Shown here: piece after piece, positions 26,408 through 34,405 of the stretch
How positions within the stretch are numbered: the stretch's first letter is position 1
How the letters are laid out: each line of letters starts with the position of its first letter
Origin: Candidatus Kuenenia stuttgartensis
GTDB taxonomy: Bacteria; Planctomycetota; JAKEIC01; DYIT01
Reading direction: 5' to 3'
Length of the DNA stretch: 36,979 nt
Assembly: GCA_020723505.1 (NCBI GenBank)
Contig: DYIT01000024.1
Coordinates: forward strand, 1 to 36,979
Program-made: the position numbers and the translations under genes
Notes under the pieces: generated by a model
Database searches by the model: none
What the model was told of the DNA's origin: nothing
The model's input: only the letters and a program-made list of their open reading frames with translations

Positions 26408-28009
26408 TCAGCTGTACAGCCCGAGCCTGACGGCTTCCATGTCTTCCATCTCGCCTGCGCGGAGCGAGAACCTGTCCGCGGATTTGACCCTGTTCCCGAG
26501 GTCCCCTTCGGGCGACGGTCCTGCCGCGTGGGCGACTGCCGCGCCGCAGTCGAGAATCCTGCCTGCAGCTTCGGCGGCGAACAGCCGCGCGCAGGCCTTC
26601 AGGTGCGGCGGGCCGGTCCTGGACGCTTTCCGGCAGAGGGCGGCTCCGACCTCCGCGAGGGTGAACATGTCTGCGAGCGAGAACAGCACGTGCTGCATCC
26701 GCATGAGCTTGTTCTTCTGCGCGAAAATCGCCGCTACACCCGCTATCTTCGCCGCGGGCGCGAGCCGCGGGCCGCCGGTCGAAACGTCGAGTTTCCCGAG
26801 ATCCTTAGCGATGTCCTCGTAGAACGCACCCTTGGACCTCACGTTCTCCCTGAGCCTGAACAGGCCGATGATGTTCTGCTGGATCTCAGAGGTCCCCTCG
26901 TAGATGCAGGTGATTTTCACGTCCCTCTTTATCTTCTCGACCTCGTACTCGCGTATGTACCCGTACCCTCCGTGGGCCTGGATGGCCGCGTCGGCCGCGG
27001 AGTTGCCGGTCTCCGTGGCGAAGTACTTGGCTATGGAGCCCTCGACCTGCAGGTCCTGCTCGCCGGAATCGAGCCTGTCGGCAGTTGCCTCGATGCAGGC
27101 CCTCGCCGCCTCGAGCCTCACTGCATGCGGGACGATGAGCTTGTGCGTGTACCCCTGGAATTCGCTCAGCGGCTTGCCGAACTGAATCCGTTCCTTCGAA
27201 TAGGCCACCGCCCTGTCGAGCGCCGAAACCCCGCCTCCCAGGCCGAAAGCGGCCACCATCAGCCTCGTGTATCCGAACACCTGGTTAGCCTGCTTCAATC
27301 CCTCCCCCTCATTGAGGCCGACCAGGTTGGCGGCTGGGATTTCGAGGTCTTCGAACACCACCGGAGCAGTGTTCGAGGCGCGTATCCCGTGCTTCTCCTC
27401 GTGCTTTCCGGGGAGGAGCCCCTTAGTCCCCTTTTCGACTACGAAGAACGTGGGGCCGTCCGGCGCGTTCGCGAGCACGGTATATATGTCCGCATACCCG
27501 CCGTTCGAAATGAACTGCTTTGCCCCGCTGATCCTGTAGCCCGTGACCTTCCCCGCCTTGTCGGTTATCCTCGCGGCCGACGTCTTGAGCGACTGGAGGT
27601 TGCTCCCCGCCTCGGGCTCGGTGACGGCATATGCGACTATGGCGCCGCCTGCAATGCGCGTGAGCCACTTCTTCTTCTGCTCTTCCGTGCAGCCCACGAT
27701 TATGGGATCGGTTCCCAGCGATATCGCAAGGAAAGCCGTGGCCACTCCGAGGTCGATCTTCGCCATCTCCTCGGACACTTTCGCGATGTCCTTGGCTCCG
27801 CCTCCGAGACCGCCGTATGCTTCCGGCAGGAAGACGAGGTGCAGGCCGATCTCCTCGCCCACCAGCTCGCGGATGAGATTCAGGGGGAACTCCTCCCTGG
27901 CGTCCCAGCCGAGCCTGTCGGCTTTGGTGATTTTCTTCTCCGCGAGGCGCCTGAGCGTGGTCAGTATCATCTCGAGGCTCTCGGAATCCAGGCCCTTGAG
28001 TTCTCTCAT
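26408..28009 (-). CDS. Acyl-CoA dehydrogenase with C-terminal extension
   Basis: The protein is 533 aa, start 28009 with GGAG 8 nt upstream. FAD-dependent dehydrogenase of acyl-CoA thioesters, passing electrons to electron-transfer flavoprotein. Signatures: VAYAVTEPEAGSN (125-137), GxKQFISNGGYADIY (162-176), RIQFGKPLSEFQG (274-286), QAHGGYGYIREYEVEKIKRD (344-363) and IYEGTSEIQQNII, where Glu371 is the expected catalytic base. Residues about 400-533 are an extra helical region, as in very-long-chain-type acyl-CoA dehydrogenases and some anaerobe enzymes. Substrate length cannot be read from the sequence. It is transcribed alone from its own promoter; no electron-transfer flavoprotein genes are next to it, although the hydratase/reductase operon at 20149-21698 is nearby. 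Confidence 0.94.
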   Translation of the reverse strand: MRELKGLDSESLEMILTTLRRLAEKKITKADRLGWDAREEFPLNLIRELVGEEIGLHLVFLPEAYGGLGGGAKDIAKVSEEMAKIDLGVATAFLAISLGTDPIIVGCTEEQKKKWLTRIAGGAIVAYAVTEPEAGSNLQSLKTSAARITDKAGKVTGYRISGAKQFISNGGYADIYTVLANAPDGPTFFVVEKGTKGLLPGKHEEKHGIRASNTAPVVFEDLEIPAANLVGLNEGEGLKQANQVFGYTRLMVAAFGLGGGVSALDRAVAYSKERIQFGKPLSEFQGYTHKLIVPHAVRLEAARACIEATADRLDSGEQDLQVEGSIAKYFATETGNSAADAAIQAHGGYGYIREYEVEKIKRDVKITCIYEGTSEIQQNIIGLFRLRENVRSKGAFYEDIAKDLGKLDVSTGGPRLAPAAKIAGVAAIFAQKNKLMRMQHVLFSLADMFTLAEVGAALCRKASRTGPPHLKACARLFAAEAAGRILDCGAAVAHAAGPSPEGDLGNRVKSADRFSLRAGEMEDMEAVRLGLYS

Positions 28010-28047
28010 CTGGCAACTCCGGTCAAAAAGTTGACGAAGAAAGCCGC

Positions 28048-28076
28048 TTTATACTGAAATCAGCGGCTAGTGTCCA
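28048..28076 (-). promoter_or_regulatory. Promoter of the acyl-CoA dehydrogenase gene
   Basis: On the minus strand: TGGACA (28076-28071), 17 nt, TATAAA (28053-28048), both 5/6 to consensus. The start would be near 28041, with a leader of about 32 nt. A GCCGCT/AGCGGC inverted repeat (28043-28067) surrounds the -10 and could be an operator. Confidence 0.6.
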
Positions 28077-28130
28077 TATAAGGAGATGGATTAGACCCAC
28101 AACGCTTATCCTTTCAGGCGGCATCGCAGG

Positions 28131-28415
28131 AAATCCCAACTTCCAACCCATTAGGCAGCCGACCCGCAACCAAACGCTGTGTAAAACCCCAACTTCCAAA
28201 TCCCAATTTCCAATGAACTCCAACCCCAACTTCCAATGAAATCTCGAAGACCCGCCGCATCCCTGGCTCAGGTCAACTGGCGAAGGCGGGCCAACTTCCA
28301 ACCACCAATGACGGAGTGTTGCGCCGAAGGAGTCCAATCGAGCCCCCTGGTTTCCGGGATAACTCGTTGGGGATTGGGATTTGGATTTCATTGGGGTTTG
28401 GAGATTGGGATATCC
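28131..28415. repeat. Degenerate CCCAACTTCCAA spacer repeats in inverted arrangement
   Basis: The gap 28077-28449 holds no gene. The left part (28133-28240) carries several CCCAACTTCCAA / TCCCAATTTCCAATG units. The right part (28366-28412) carries the reverse complement style, TTGGGGATTGGGATTTGG and TTGGGGTTTGGAGATTGGG. Together they form a long imperfect inverted repeat. A shorter run of the same family lies at 35213-35255. Such A/C-rich tracts are common non-coding spacers in some bacterial lineages. Confidence 0.6.
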
Positions 28416-28449
28416 CTTCTGCTTGTTTCCTGCCTTAAGCGCAGCAGGA

Positions 28450-29643
28450 TTAGCCCCCCTCCTCGGCCTCCCTAACCTGCTCTATGGCGTTCTTGATGAC
28501 ATCGGCTACGGCGATTTCGGTCTCGCAAGCCAGGGCGTCCCGAAGCGCCTCCAGAGCCTCCAAAGTCCCCTGCCCTTTGAATATCCTGCCGATGGATTTC
28601 GCGGTCTCATACCTCACGGCGGCGAATTCCGACGCAAGGAGCGGGATGAGCCTTACTGCCGCGGGAGCAGCCGGGGCGCCGATGACGCCCAGCGCCCGGG
28701 CGCAGCCGGCTTTCAGTCCGGGGTCCTCGCTGCCCAGCCCCTCAGCCAGCTCGTTCACGGCTTCAGACGCCGAGCCTCCGATTTTGCCGATAGTCAGGGC
28801 GGCGGTGCTCTTTAGCCTGCGAATACCGTCCTCGGTCTCTCTCCGGTACGTCTCGATGACAGCGTATACGGCGGAGGAAGCCTGGGGGCCGAAGCCGCCC
28901 AGGGACATGACGGCCTCCCTCCTGACCTCCCATTCCCCGTCGTTCAGGAGCCCCGCCAGCGCGGGCACTGCCGTCTCCGGGAAGGACGCCTGCAGGCCGA
29001 GCGACCTGGCGGCCTCCCTTCTCACGTCCGGGCAGCGGTCCTTGAGGGCTTCCACGAGGGCCGCGCTCATCTCGGCGCTGAACGGCCTGGCTTTTCCGAG
29101 TCCCGAGGCCGCGGAAGACCGGAGGTCGTCGTTTGGGTCGCGCAGGAGCATGAGTGTTATGGCGACGACGGACGAATCGCCGGGGGATATGCTGTTCATC
29201 GCCTCGAGCGCGCCCAGCCTGATCTCGTCGTCGCCGGAAAACGCAAGAATCGAAAGCATGGGGACCGCCTCGGAGGCAGGCGGGCCGATTTCGCATAGCG
29301 ACATGATTGAGGCGAACCTCACCTTCTTGCTGCGGTCGTTGAGAGCCGCGGCGAGCGGCGCTGCTCCGGCCTGCCCGAATCTGTGCATCTCGGAAGCGGC
29401 ATTCTCGCGCTCCGCGGGATTGCCTTTGCGGAGCCTGCCTGCCATGCGTTCGAAATCGGTGCCTGATCCGCATGACGCCAGCAGGAGCCACGCGGCCGCG
29501 GCAGCGGAGGCAATCAGAATTCTCCGGAAGGGGAGGGCTGCGCGGCATTGGAGGGCGCCCGCGGCCGGAAGAAAGCCGCTGACGATTGCGGAATGCGCGC
29601 ATTCCGCTCCGCTGTTCGGAAATCCGGGAAACAATGCCGCCAT
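28450..29643 (-). CDS. HEAT-repeat lipoprotein (start uncertain)
   Basis: The mature part is a solenoid of about eight HEAT-like repeats (VRFASIMSLCEIGPPASEAVPML, VRREAARSLGLQ, VRREAVMSLGGFGPQASSAV, LKAGCARALGVIGAPAAPA, VRYETAKSIGRIF). A lipoprotein signal, FRRILIASAAAAAWLLLASC, precedes it. The start is a problem: no ATG, GTG or TTG lies close before this signal in frame. The nearest ATG (29643) and the next (29679) give n-regions of over 40 residues and have no good ribosome-binding site, and a 20-bp palindrome lies inside. A rarer CTG start near 29517 is possible, or the 5' end has changed. The protein probably binds partners at the outer membrane; no enzymatic motif is seen. Confidence 0.8.
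   Translation of the reverse strand: MAALFPGFPNSGAECAHSAIVSGFLPAAGALQCRAALPFRRILIASAAAAAWLLLASCGSGTDFERMAGRLRKGNPAERENAASEMHRFGQAGAAPLAAALNDRSKKVRFASIMSLCEIGPPASEAVPMLSILAFSGDDEIRLGALEAMNSISPGDSSVVAITLMLLRDPNDDLRSSAASGLGKARPFSAEMSAALVEALKDRCPDVRREAARSLGLQASFPETAVPALAGLLNDGEWEVRREAVMSLGGFGPQASSAVYAVIETYRRETEDGIRRLKSTAALTIGKIGGSASEAVNELAEGLGSEDPGLKAGCARALGVIGAPAAPAAVRLIPLLASEFAAVRYETAKSIGRIFKGQGTLEALEALRDALACETEIAVADVIKNAIEQVREAEEGG
29588..29607. repeat. Perfect 20-bp palindrome upstream of the HEAT lipoprotein
   Basis: GCGGAATGCG followed by its reverse complement CGCATTCCGC. It lies where the nominal reading frame would run, which supports this stretch being untranslated leader DNA. Confidence 0.5.
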
Positions 29644-29684
29644 GCTGCGCCCGATACTCAACCCGGTTTGTTCATCCATTCCCG

Positions 29685-29699
29685 CGACGCGAAGCGTCG
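29685..29699. repeat. Small GAA-loop palindrome in the HEAT gene leader
   Basis: CGACGC-GAA-GCGTCG, the same type as 985-997 and the small arm of the two-hairpin element, just upstream of the ATG at 29679. Confidence 0.5.
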
Positions 29700-29728
29700 A
29701 GGTCCCGAAATAAACCGGCAGAACAGGG

Positions 29729-29757
29729 ATATTATTGCAGGAAACGGGAATCAGCAA
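29729..29757 (-). promoter_or_regulatory. Possible promoter of the HEAT lipoprotein gene
   Basis: On the minus strand: TTGCTG (29757-29752), 17 nt, TAATAT (29734-29729), start near 29722. Matches are moderate. Confidence 0.35.
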
Positions 29758-29808
29758 CAGGGCGGCCCAGCGTTCCGGCGCTGAAGAGTCCGGGAATCTC
29801 CGGTATGG

Positions 29809-29883
29809 CACGCGCGAAACGCGTGAATTGACCCGGACGAGCCGGAACCACGCATTGTTGGAAGCCCAGGCTCGTCCTGGTCA
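29809..29883. repeat. Composite two-hairpin element, copy 3 (greA-like 3' end)
   Basis: CACGCG-CGAAA-CGCGTG (29809-29825) is followed by the stem TGACCCGGACGAGCC (29829-29843) / GGCTCGTCCTGGTCA (29869-29883) with one mismatch and a 25-nt loop. The right arm includes the stop codon of the greA-like gene, so the element is a likely terminator for that gene and lies upstream of the HEAT gene. Confidence 0.65.
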
Positions 29884-32100
29884 GGACACGTGAACGTCGA
29901 AATCGGTTACCTTGAGGATCTTTTCTATCGTGTACAGCTTCTCTCCGTCCGGCAGCTTGACCGAAACCGAGTCCCCGGCCTTGCGGTTGAGGAACGCTTC
30001 TCCAAGGGCGGCGGCATAGGAAATGACCCCCTTGTCCGGGTCCACGTCCCAGGGACCCAGCAGCAGGAACCTGCTCCTGCGGCCTTCCTGGTCGAGGACC
30101 TCGACGCCTGCGCCGATTTCGACCTTCTCGTGGCCCACCTTCGAGAAGTCGATGACCTTCGCCCGATCCAGGGCCTTCTCGAGGTCGTTGGCTTTCTTGC
30201 TAATCTGGCGTTGCATCTCCCTCGCCGCGTCCAGTTCGGCGTTCTCGCTCAGGTCCCCCATCGCAATGGCCTTGCCCAGCGCTATCCTGTTCTCCTCCAC
30301 GTCCACGGTGAGCAGGCGCTCGTACTCCGCGCGCTTGATTCTCAGCCCCTCGGCCGAGATATAGATGTACCTGGATTCCTCCGACGCCTCGCCCGCGGAC
30401 TTCGTCACGATTTCAGGATACTTCGAGATGCCGATTTGCTCTATCGTCTCGGCGAACGTCGGCCTGAGCCCCGACCCGCTGATGAAATCGATGAGCCTCC
30501 TTGTCCCCATCGCCCCTATCACGCCGAACAGGTCCCGGAAGTGCTTTTCCGTGAGTATATCCTTGGCCTTCGTATAGACCTTGCCCATCTCGACCCCCGG
30601 GGGCAGCTCGGATTCCATCCTGCCCTTGTTCGTGAGGATGAGCGCCTTCTCCGTCATGCCGAGAACGTCCGACGGCGCCTTGAGCCCCTCGAATTTCCCG
30701 GCAAGCGAGGATTTGAACATCCAGAGAAACCCGAGAGGGTATTTCTTCGGGTTTGCCGCCAGCCTCGCCAGCGCCGCCTCCGCCTTGGCCGCGTTCCCGG
30801 ACTCGACCAGCGTCTTCGTAATCTTTTCCCAGACCGAGGACTCGCTCAGGAAATAGACCTGTTCGACCCACTCGGGCCATTCGGCGGGCCTTGCCTTGAT
30901 GACGAAATCAATCAATCTTCCCTGGTCCGCGACCACGGACAGGGACTCCATGGCGGCGATGAAGGCGGATCTGCCGGAGATGACTTCTTCCAGCCGGAAC
31001 GGGAGATCAATCGGCCCGTATCCCTTGTCCCGCGCGGTCTCGGCTAAGAACCAAAGGCCCGCGAGGTCGCCGGGGCTGGTGGCCGGGTTCTTCCCGGCCT
31101 CGTCAATCAGCCTGTCGAACATCCTCCGGACGATCCCGGGGTCCACGTTGCCCCTGGACTCGCTCAGGTATGCCCTTGCTTTCCTGACCCCCTCCCCGAT
31201 TCCCGGGACGCCCTCGAGATCCTTGAGCTTCGCGTCGCCGTAGGTCATGGGTTTGTCGAGAATCCTGATCGAAGGGTGCGATCCGGATTCGAGCTCAATC
31301 AACGGCTCGTGCTTCAGCGCCTCCTTCGCCCCCGTCCACCAGGAGGGCCAGGAATCCTGCGGGACCGGGCCCGTGCCCAGTTCCTCCTTCACGGCCTTCA
31401 CCTGCATCCTGCCGTCCCGGGATTCGAGAAGGAGCTTCAGAAGCGAGAGGGGATCATCCTTCGCGAGGGCGGCAAGCTTCTGGGGGGAGGCGAACTTGAG
31501 CCCCTCGTAGCTGTCGGGTTTGATGCGCCTCAGGTATTCCCCGGCGGACAGTATCTGGAAATCGTTGGTCTTCCCGCCCTCGAACTCGACCGTCACCTGC
31601 TCGGTGCGGCCGGAAATCCTCGTTATCCTCCCGTATCCCCAGCCGCCCTTGTGATGCACGATGTCGCCCTGGCTGAACCTGAACATCGAGTCGATGGAAT
31701 CCAGGAGCACCTTGAGCCCCTGGCCCCGGTACACGAGGGCCTTGCGGAGAAGCCCGCCTGCTTCGGGCCTGGACGAATAGATTTCCTGGAAGGACGAAAT
31801 CACGAGGTCGGGGATTTCCTGGTCCTCGGGGCCTTTCACGCCTGCCACAATCCTGGCCATTGCCACGACCTCGGCGTGGAGTTTCCTGCGGTTGAAGGGC
31901 CCGACTGCAGTCTGCGCCAATATGCGCGCCCGGTCGCTTTCCCCCCGTTTGACGAGCGCGTTCACCGTATCAAGGGCTTCGCCGGGGTCGAGAGGACCGT
32001 CGACGGACTCAATCCATGCGTCCTGGAGTTCGTCCCACTGTCCCGTCAGGGCCATCATCTTGAGTTTCTGGCCGGGTTTTTCCGTCTGCTGCTCGCTCAT
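29881..32100 (-). CDS. Long GreA-family transcription factor with N-terminal extension
   Basis: The protein is 739 aa, against about 160 for ordinary GreA. The start at 32100 (MSEQQTEK) has GGAG 3 nt upstream; ATGs further up lack a credible site and cross the promoter. The C-terminal 170 residues are GreA-like: coiled coil with IAMGDLSENAELDAAREMQ, which keeps the acidic tip residues used to stimulate RNA cleavage in stalled RNA polymerase, then the FKBP-like domain (LGPWDVDPDKGVISYAAALGEAFLNRKAGD, VKLPDGEK). The first 500 or so residues are mostly helical, with a beta-barrel-like segment (QGDIVHHKGGWGYGRITRI, VEFEGGKTNDFQI) that resembles CarD/Tudor RNA-polymerase-interaction domains. Long GreA proteins are known in Chlamydia and Borrelia. 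It is a single gene with its own promoter. Confidence 0.85.
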   Translation of the reverse strand: MSEQQTEKPGQKLKMMALTGQWDELQDAWIESVDGPLDPGEALDTVNALVKRGESDRARILAQTAVGPFNRRKLHAEVVAMARIVAGVKGPEDQEIPDLVISSFQEIYSSRPEAGGLLRKALVYRGQGLKVLLDSIDSMFRFSQGDIVHHKGGWGYGRITRISGRTEQVTVEFEGGKTNDFQILSAGEYLRRIKPDSYEGLKFASPQKLAALAKDDPLSLLKLLLESRDGRMQVKAVKEELGTGPVPQDSWPSWWTGAKEALKHEPLIELESGSHPSIRILDKPMTYGDAKLKDLEGVPGIGEGVRKARAYLSESRGNVDPGIVRRMFDRLIDEAGKNPATSPGDLAGLWFLAETARDKGYGPIDLPFRLEEVISGRSAFIAAMESLSVVADQGRLIDFVIKARPAEWPEWVEQVYFLSESSVWEKITKTLVESGNAAKAEAALARLAANPKKYPLGFLWMFKSSLAGKFEGLKAPSDVLGMTEKALILTNKGRMESELPPGVEMGKVYTKAKDILTEKHFRDLFGVIGAMGTRRLIDFISGSGLRPTFAETIEQIGISKYPEIVTKSAGEASEESRYIYISAEGLRIKRAEYERLLTVDVEENRIALGKAIAMGDLSENAELDAAREMQRQISKKANDLEKALDRAKVIDFSKVGHEKVEIGAGVEVLDQEGRRSRFLLLGPWDVDPDKGVISYAAALGEAFLNRKAGDSVSVKLPDGEKLYTIEKILKVTDFDVHVS

Positions 32101-32229
32101 GATCTCCGTCAATCCATAAAAGACGCGGTGCCGTCCGGAAGCATGGCGCATTCCGGAACGCAAGTAGTCGCGGCCCGCCCGAATCGCGCAAACTGTCAAA
32201 TCCCCCGGAGTTCTATCACCGGAAGGAGG

Positions 32230-32257
32230 ATTGTATACCGAACCCCGGGATAATCAA
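32230..32257 (-). promoter_or_regulatory. Promoter of the greA-like gene
   Basis: On the minus strand: TTGATT (32257-32252), 16 nt, TACAAT (32235-32230). The start would be near 32223, with a leader of about 120 nt. Confidence 0.5.
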
Positions 32258-32735
32258 GCGCGTAGTGGCAATCGCGGGGCGATTGGGAGCGCGCGAACGG
32301 CTTTTCTGCCGGTGCAAACAGGCCGCGGAAACATCTTGAACCGCGAAGCAACGCGAATTCATGCAGACACATCCGTGCGTTGATGTAAAGAACTGCGACC
32401 AGAGTCCATTGGAGGGCGGAGGTTGGGCCTCTATCTTAGGAAATCTTGTCTTCTGCGAATTTTCTTTGCGATGTGCACGTTACTTCTCCGGAAAATCGCG
32501 TTCCTTCGCGGATTATCCGGGTTAAAATGCCTCTTCCACGGGATTATTGCGAGGTGTCGTCTGGCCAGATGGTGCGACTTCTCATGCCCGCATGCGGGAT
32601 TTCCCGAGTCGCCGGACCTGCTCGGCGCCTGCAGGACAATGGCCGCCGTGTTCTGCAGGAAGCTGGGCAGGACGGTGCCGAAGAACACGCCCTGCTGGGC
32701 GGGGCGAGGGAAGAAGAGGAAGACGGGAGGGCGCG
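32258..32735. other. Intergenic region upstream of the CxxC protein and hypE
   Basis: No gene or RNA is recognised. A plus-strand TAAAAT (near 32523) could be a -10 for the downstream genes, but no good -35 is spaced to it. The open frame that runs into the next gene from 32547 lacks coding character. Confidence 0.4.
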
Positions 32736-33005
32736 ATGGCGAGGATAAAAATCGTTAATTGCCCGATTTGCCAGGGAAAAATCGAAATCGATTTGGATAC
32801 GGGGATAGTCTACAGGCACTTCGAGAAGAAGAAGGGCGAGGAGGCCGAGAAGGAGTTCGATTCCGCGGTCGACAAGGTCGCCCGCAAGGACGAGAAGCTG
32901 CAGGACCTGTTCGCCAGGGCGAAGGAGAGGGAGAAGAACAAGGACCTGGACGAGCTCTTCCGAAAGGCCGCGGACAAGGCGAAAGAAGACCTCGACAAGG
33001 AGTGA
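32736..33005 (+). CDS. Small CxxC / coiled-coil protein
   Basis: The protein is 89 aa, with GGAGG 6 nt before the ATG. The N-terminus reads VNCPICQGKIEIDLDTGIVYRH, one CxxC knuckle in a half zinc-ribbon-like fold. The rest is a highly charged helix (KEFDSAVDKVARKDEK, AKEREKNKDLDELFRKAADK). One CxxC cannot bind zinc alone, so dimerisation is likely. No enzymatic motif is seen. It ends 7 nt before hypE, so the two are probably co-transcribed. Confidence 0.75.
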   Translation: MARIKIVNCPICQGKIEIDLDTGIVYRHFEKKKGEEAEKEFDSAVDKVARKDEKLQDLFARAKEREKNKDLDELFRKAADKAKEDLDKE

Positions 33006-33012
33006 AGCGGCG

Positions 33013-34062
33013 ATGCCGGCGGAAATGCAGAGCGGATTCGGCGCGTCCGGGGAAGACCGCGGGGCAAGGGTCACCATGTCTCACGGCGGAGGCGGGGCGC
33101 TGTCGCGGGAAATCGTGAGGGACCTTCTCCTGCCTGCCTACGGCTCCGGCTTCGCGCTGCCTCTTTCAGACAGCGCCGTGATTGCGCTCGGAAGGGGCAA
33201 GGCCGCTTTCACGACCGACTGCTTCGTCGTCAAGCCGCTGTTCTTCAGGGGCGGAGACATCGGCAGGCTGTCGGTCTCCGGAACGGTAAACGATCTCGCC
33301 GTCGCAGGAGCGAGGCCGATAGCCCTTTCCGTCGGCATGGTAATCGAGGAGGGGCTCGAGATTGCCGTGCTCGGGAGGATTGCCGAATCCATCGGCAGGA
33401 CCGCCTCCGAGGTCCCGGTGGCGGTGGTGGCAGGCGACACGAAAGTGGTCGAACGAGGAGCCGCCGACGGCATTTTCATAACGACCTCCGGCATAGGGGC
33501 AATCGTCCCGGGGGGCGCTTTCGGCGCGTCGAGGATAAGGCCGGGCGACGCGGTCATCGTGACGGGCACTCTCGGCGACCACGGGATTGCCGTGATGAGC
33601 GAACGGGCCGGGCTTCGGTTCGAGACGCCGGCCGTCTCCGACGCCGCGCCGCTCTGGGGCCTCGTCGAGAAGCTGATTTCCGCAGGAGGGGTCCACGCCA
33701 TGAGGGATCCCACGAGGGGAGGGGCCGCGGCTGCGCTCAACGAGCTCGCCCAGGACGCGGGCGTGGGCATCGAAATCGACGAGGAGTCGGTGCCGATTAG
33801 GCCGGAGGTCGGGGCGGCCTGCGACATGCTGGGGCTTGACCCTCTTTCGGTCGCGAACGAGGGCAAGGTGCTGGCGTTCGTCTCGGGGCGGTCCGCTCAC
33901 AGGGCGCTCGAAGCCGCCAAGGAGCATGCGCTGGGCAGGAACGCCGCGATAATCGGATCGGCGGTGTCCGGGCATCCCGGGGTGGTTGCGGTGCGCACGC
34001 GCGTCGGAGGCAGGAAGGTCCTCGAAATGCCGTACGGGGAAGGGCTGCCGAGGATATGCTGA
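33013..34062 (+). CDS. hypE: Hydrogenase maturation protein HypE
   Basis: The protein is 349 aa. It makes the thiocyanate that supplies the cyanide ligands of NiFe-hydrogenase, after receiving a carbamoyl group from HypF. The essential C-terminal Cys349 is present in the signature PRIC. ATP-site and family motifs: LSDSAVIALGRGKAAFTTDCFVVKPLFF, GDIGRLSVSGTVNDLAVAGARPI, GDTKVV, GTLGDHGIAVMSER and MRDPTRGGAAAALNELA. AAGGAG lies 10 nt before the ATG; the ATG at 33025 is an alternative. HypF, HypC, HypD and the hydrogenase itself are not in this window. Downstream of it are several hairpins. Confidence 0.95.
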   Translation: MPAEMQSGFGASGEDRGARVTMSHGGGGALSREIVRDLLLPAYGSGFALPLSDSAVIALGRGKAAFTTDCFVVKPLFFRGGDIGRLSVSGTVNDLAVAGARPIALSVGMVIEEGLEIAVLGRIAESIGRTASEVPVAVVAGDTKVVERGAADGIFITTSGIGAIVPGGAFGASRIRPGDAVIVTGTLGDHGIAVMSERAGLRFETPAVSDAAPLWGLVEKLISAGGVHAMRDPTRGGAAAALNELAQDAGVGIEIDEESVPIRPEVGAACDMLGLDPLSVANEGKVLAFVSGRSAHRALEAAKEHALGRNAAIIGSAVSGHPGVVAVRTRVGGRKVLEMPYGEGLPRIC

Positions 34063-34103
34063 TTCCACACGAAGCACGCGGCCACGCGCTTCGTGTGGAA
34101 TCA
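34060..34103 (+). terminator. Hairpin overlapping the hypE stop codon
   Basis: A perfect 16-bp stem, TGATTCCACACGAAGC (34060-34075) with GCTTCGTGTGGAATCA (34088-34103), 12-nt loop. The left arm starts at the hypE TGA. There is no T-run, so a rho-independent stop is uncertain. Confidence 0.45.
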
Positions 34104-34112
34104 ATTAATAAA

Positions 34113-34200
34113 CCCTCTCCCCCGAAAACCGGGGGAGAGGGAAGGGATGAGGGGGCTGTTAATCCACGCGAAGCGATAAGCCCGAGCTTCGCGTGGATTA
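34113..34200. repeat. Two further hairpins between hypE and nif3
   Basis: CCCTCTCCCCCG (34113-34124) pairs with CGGGGGAGAGGG (34130-34141), the same repeat family as 4726-4753. TAATCCACGCGAAGC (34160-34174) pairs exactly with GCTTCGCGTGGATTA (34186-34200), 11-nt loop. A smaller TCCCAAT/ATTGGGA stem lies at 34297-34315. No gene is seen in 34063-34405. Confidence 0.6.
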
Positions 34201-34330
34201 GGCAAGTCTCCCCCGAACCTCCCGGCCATCGGGCCCAATCCCGGAACGCACCCCGCGGCGGACAACTCTTCACCCCTGCCTCCCGAGTCGGTCAACTCCC
34301 AATTGTAGATTGGGAAGATTTACTGTAAGG

Positions 34331-34393
34331 CGCGCGAAGCGCGTGGCATAATCGGGAGGGGCCTTGATTACAAATCCGGCCCCTCCGGATTAT
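34331..34393 (+). repeat. Composite two-hairpin element, copy 4 (nif3 leader, variant stem)
   Basis: CGCGC-GAA-GCGCG (34331-34343) is followed by ATAATCGGGAGGGGCC (34348-34363) pairing with GGCCCCTCCGGATTAT (34378-34393), one mismatch and a 14-nt loop. The layout is that of the other copies, but the stem sequence differs while still pairing. It ends two bases before the nif3 ribosome-binding site. Confidence 0.6.
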
Positions 34394-34405
34394 CGGAGGA
34401 AAATC

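Noticed and set aside
26297..28057. Long plus-strand open frame opposite the acyl-CoA dehydrogenase
   Set aside because: Antisense shadow; the minus-strand gene has all family motifs.
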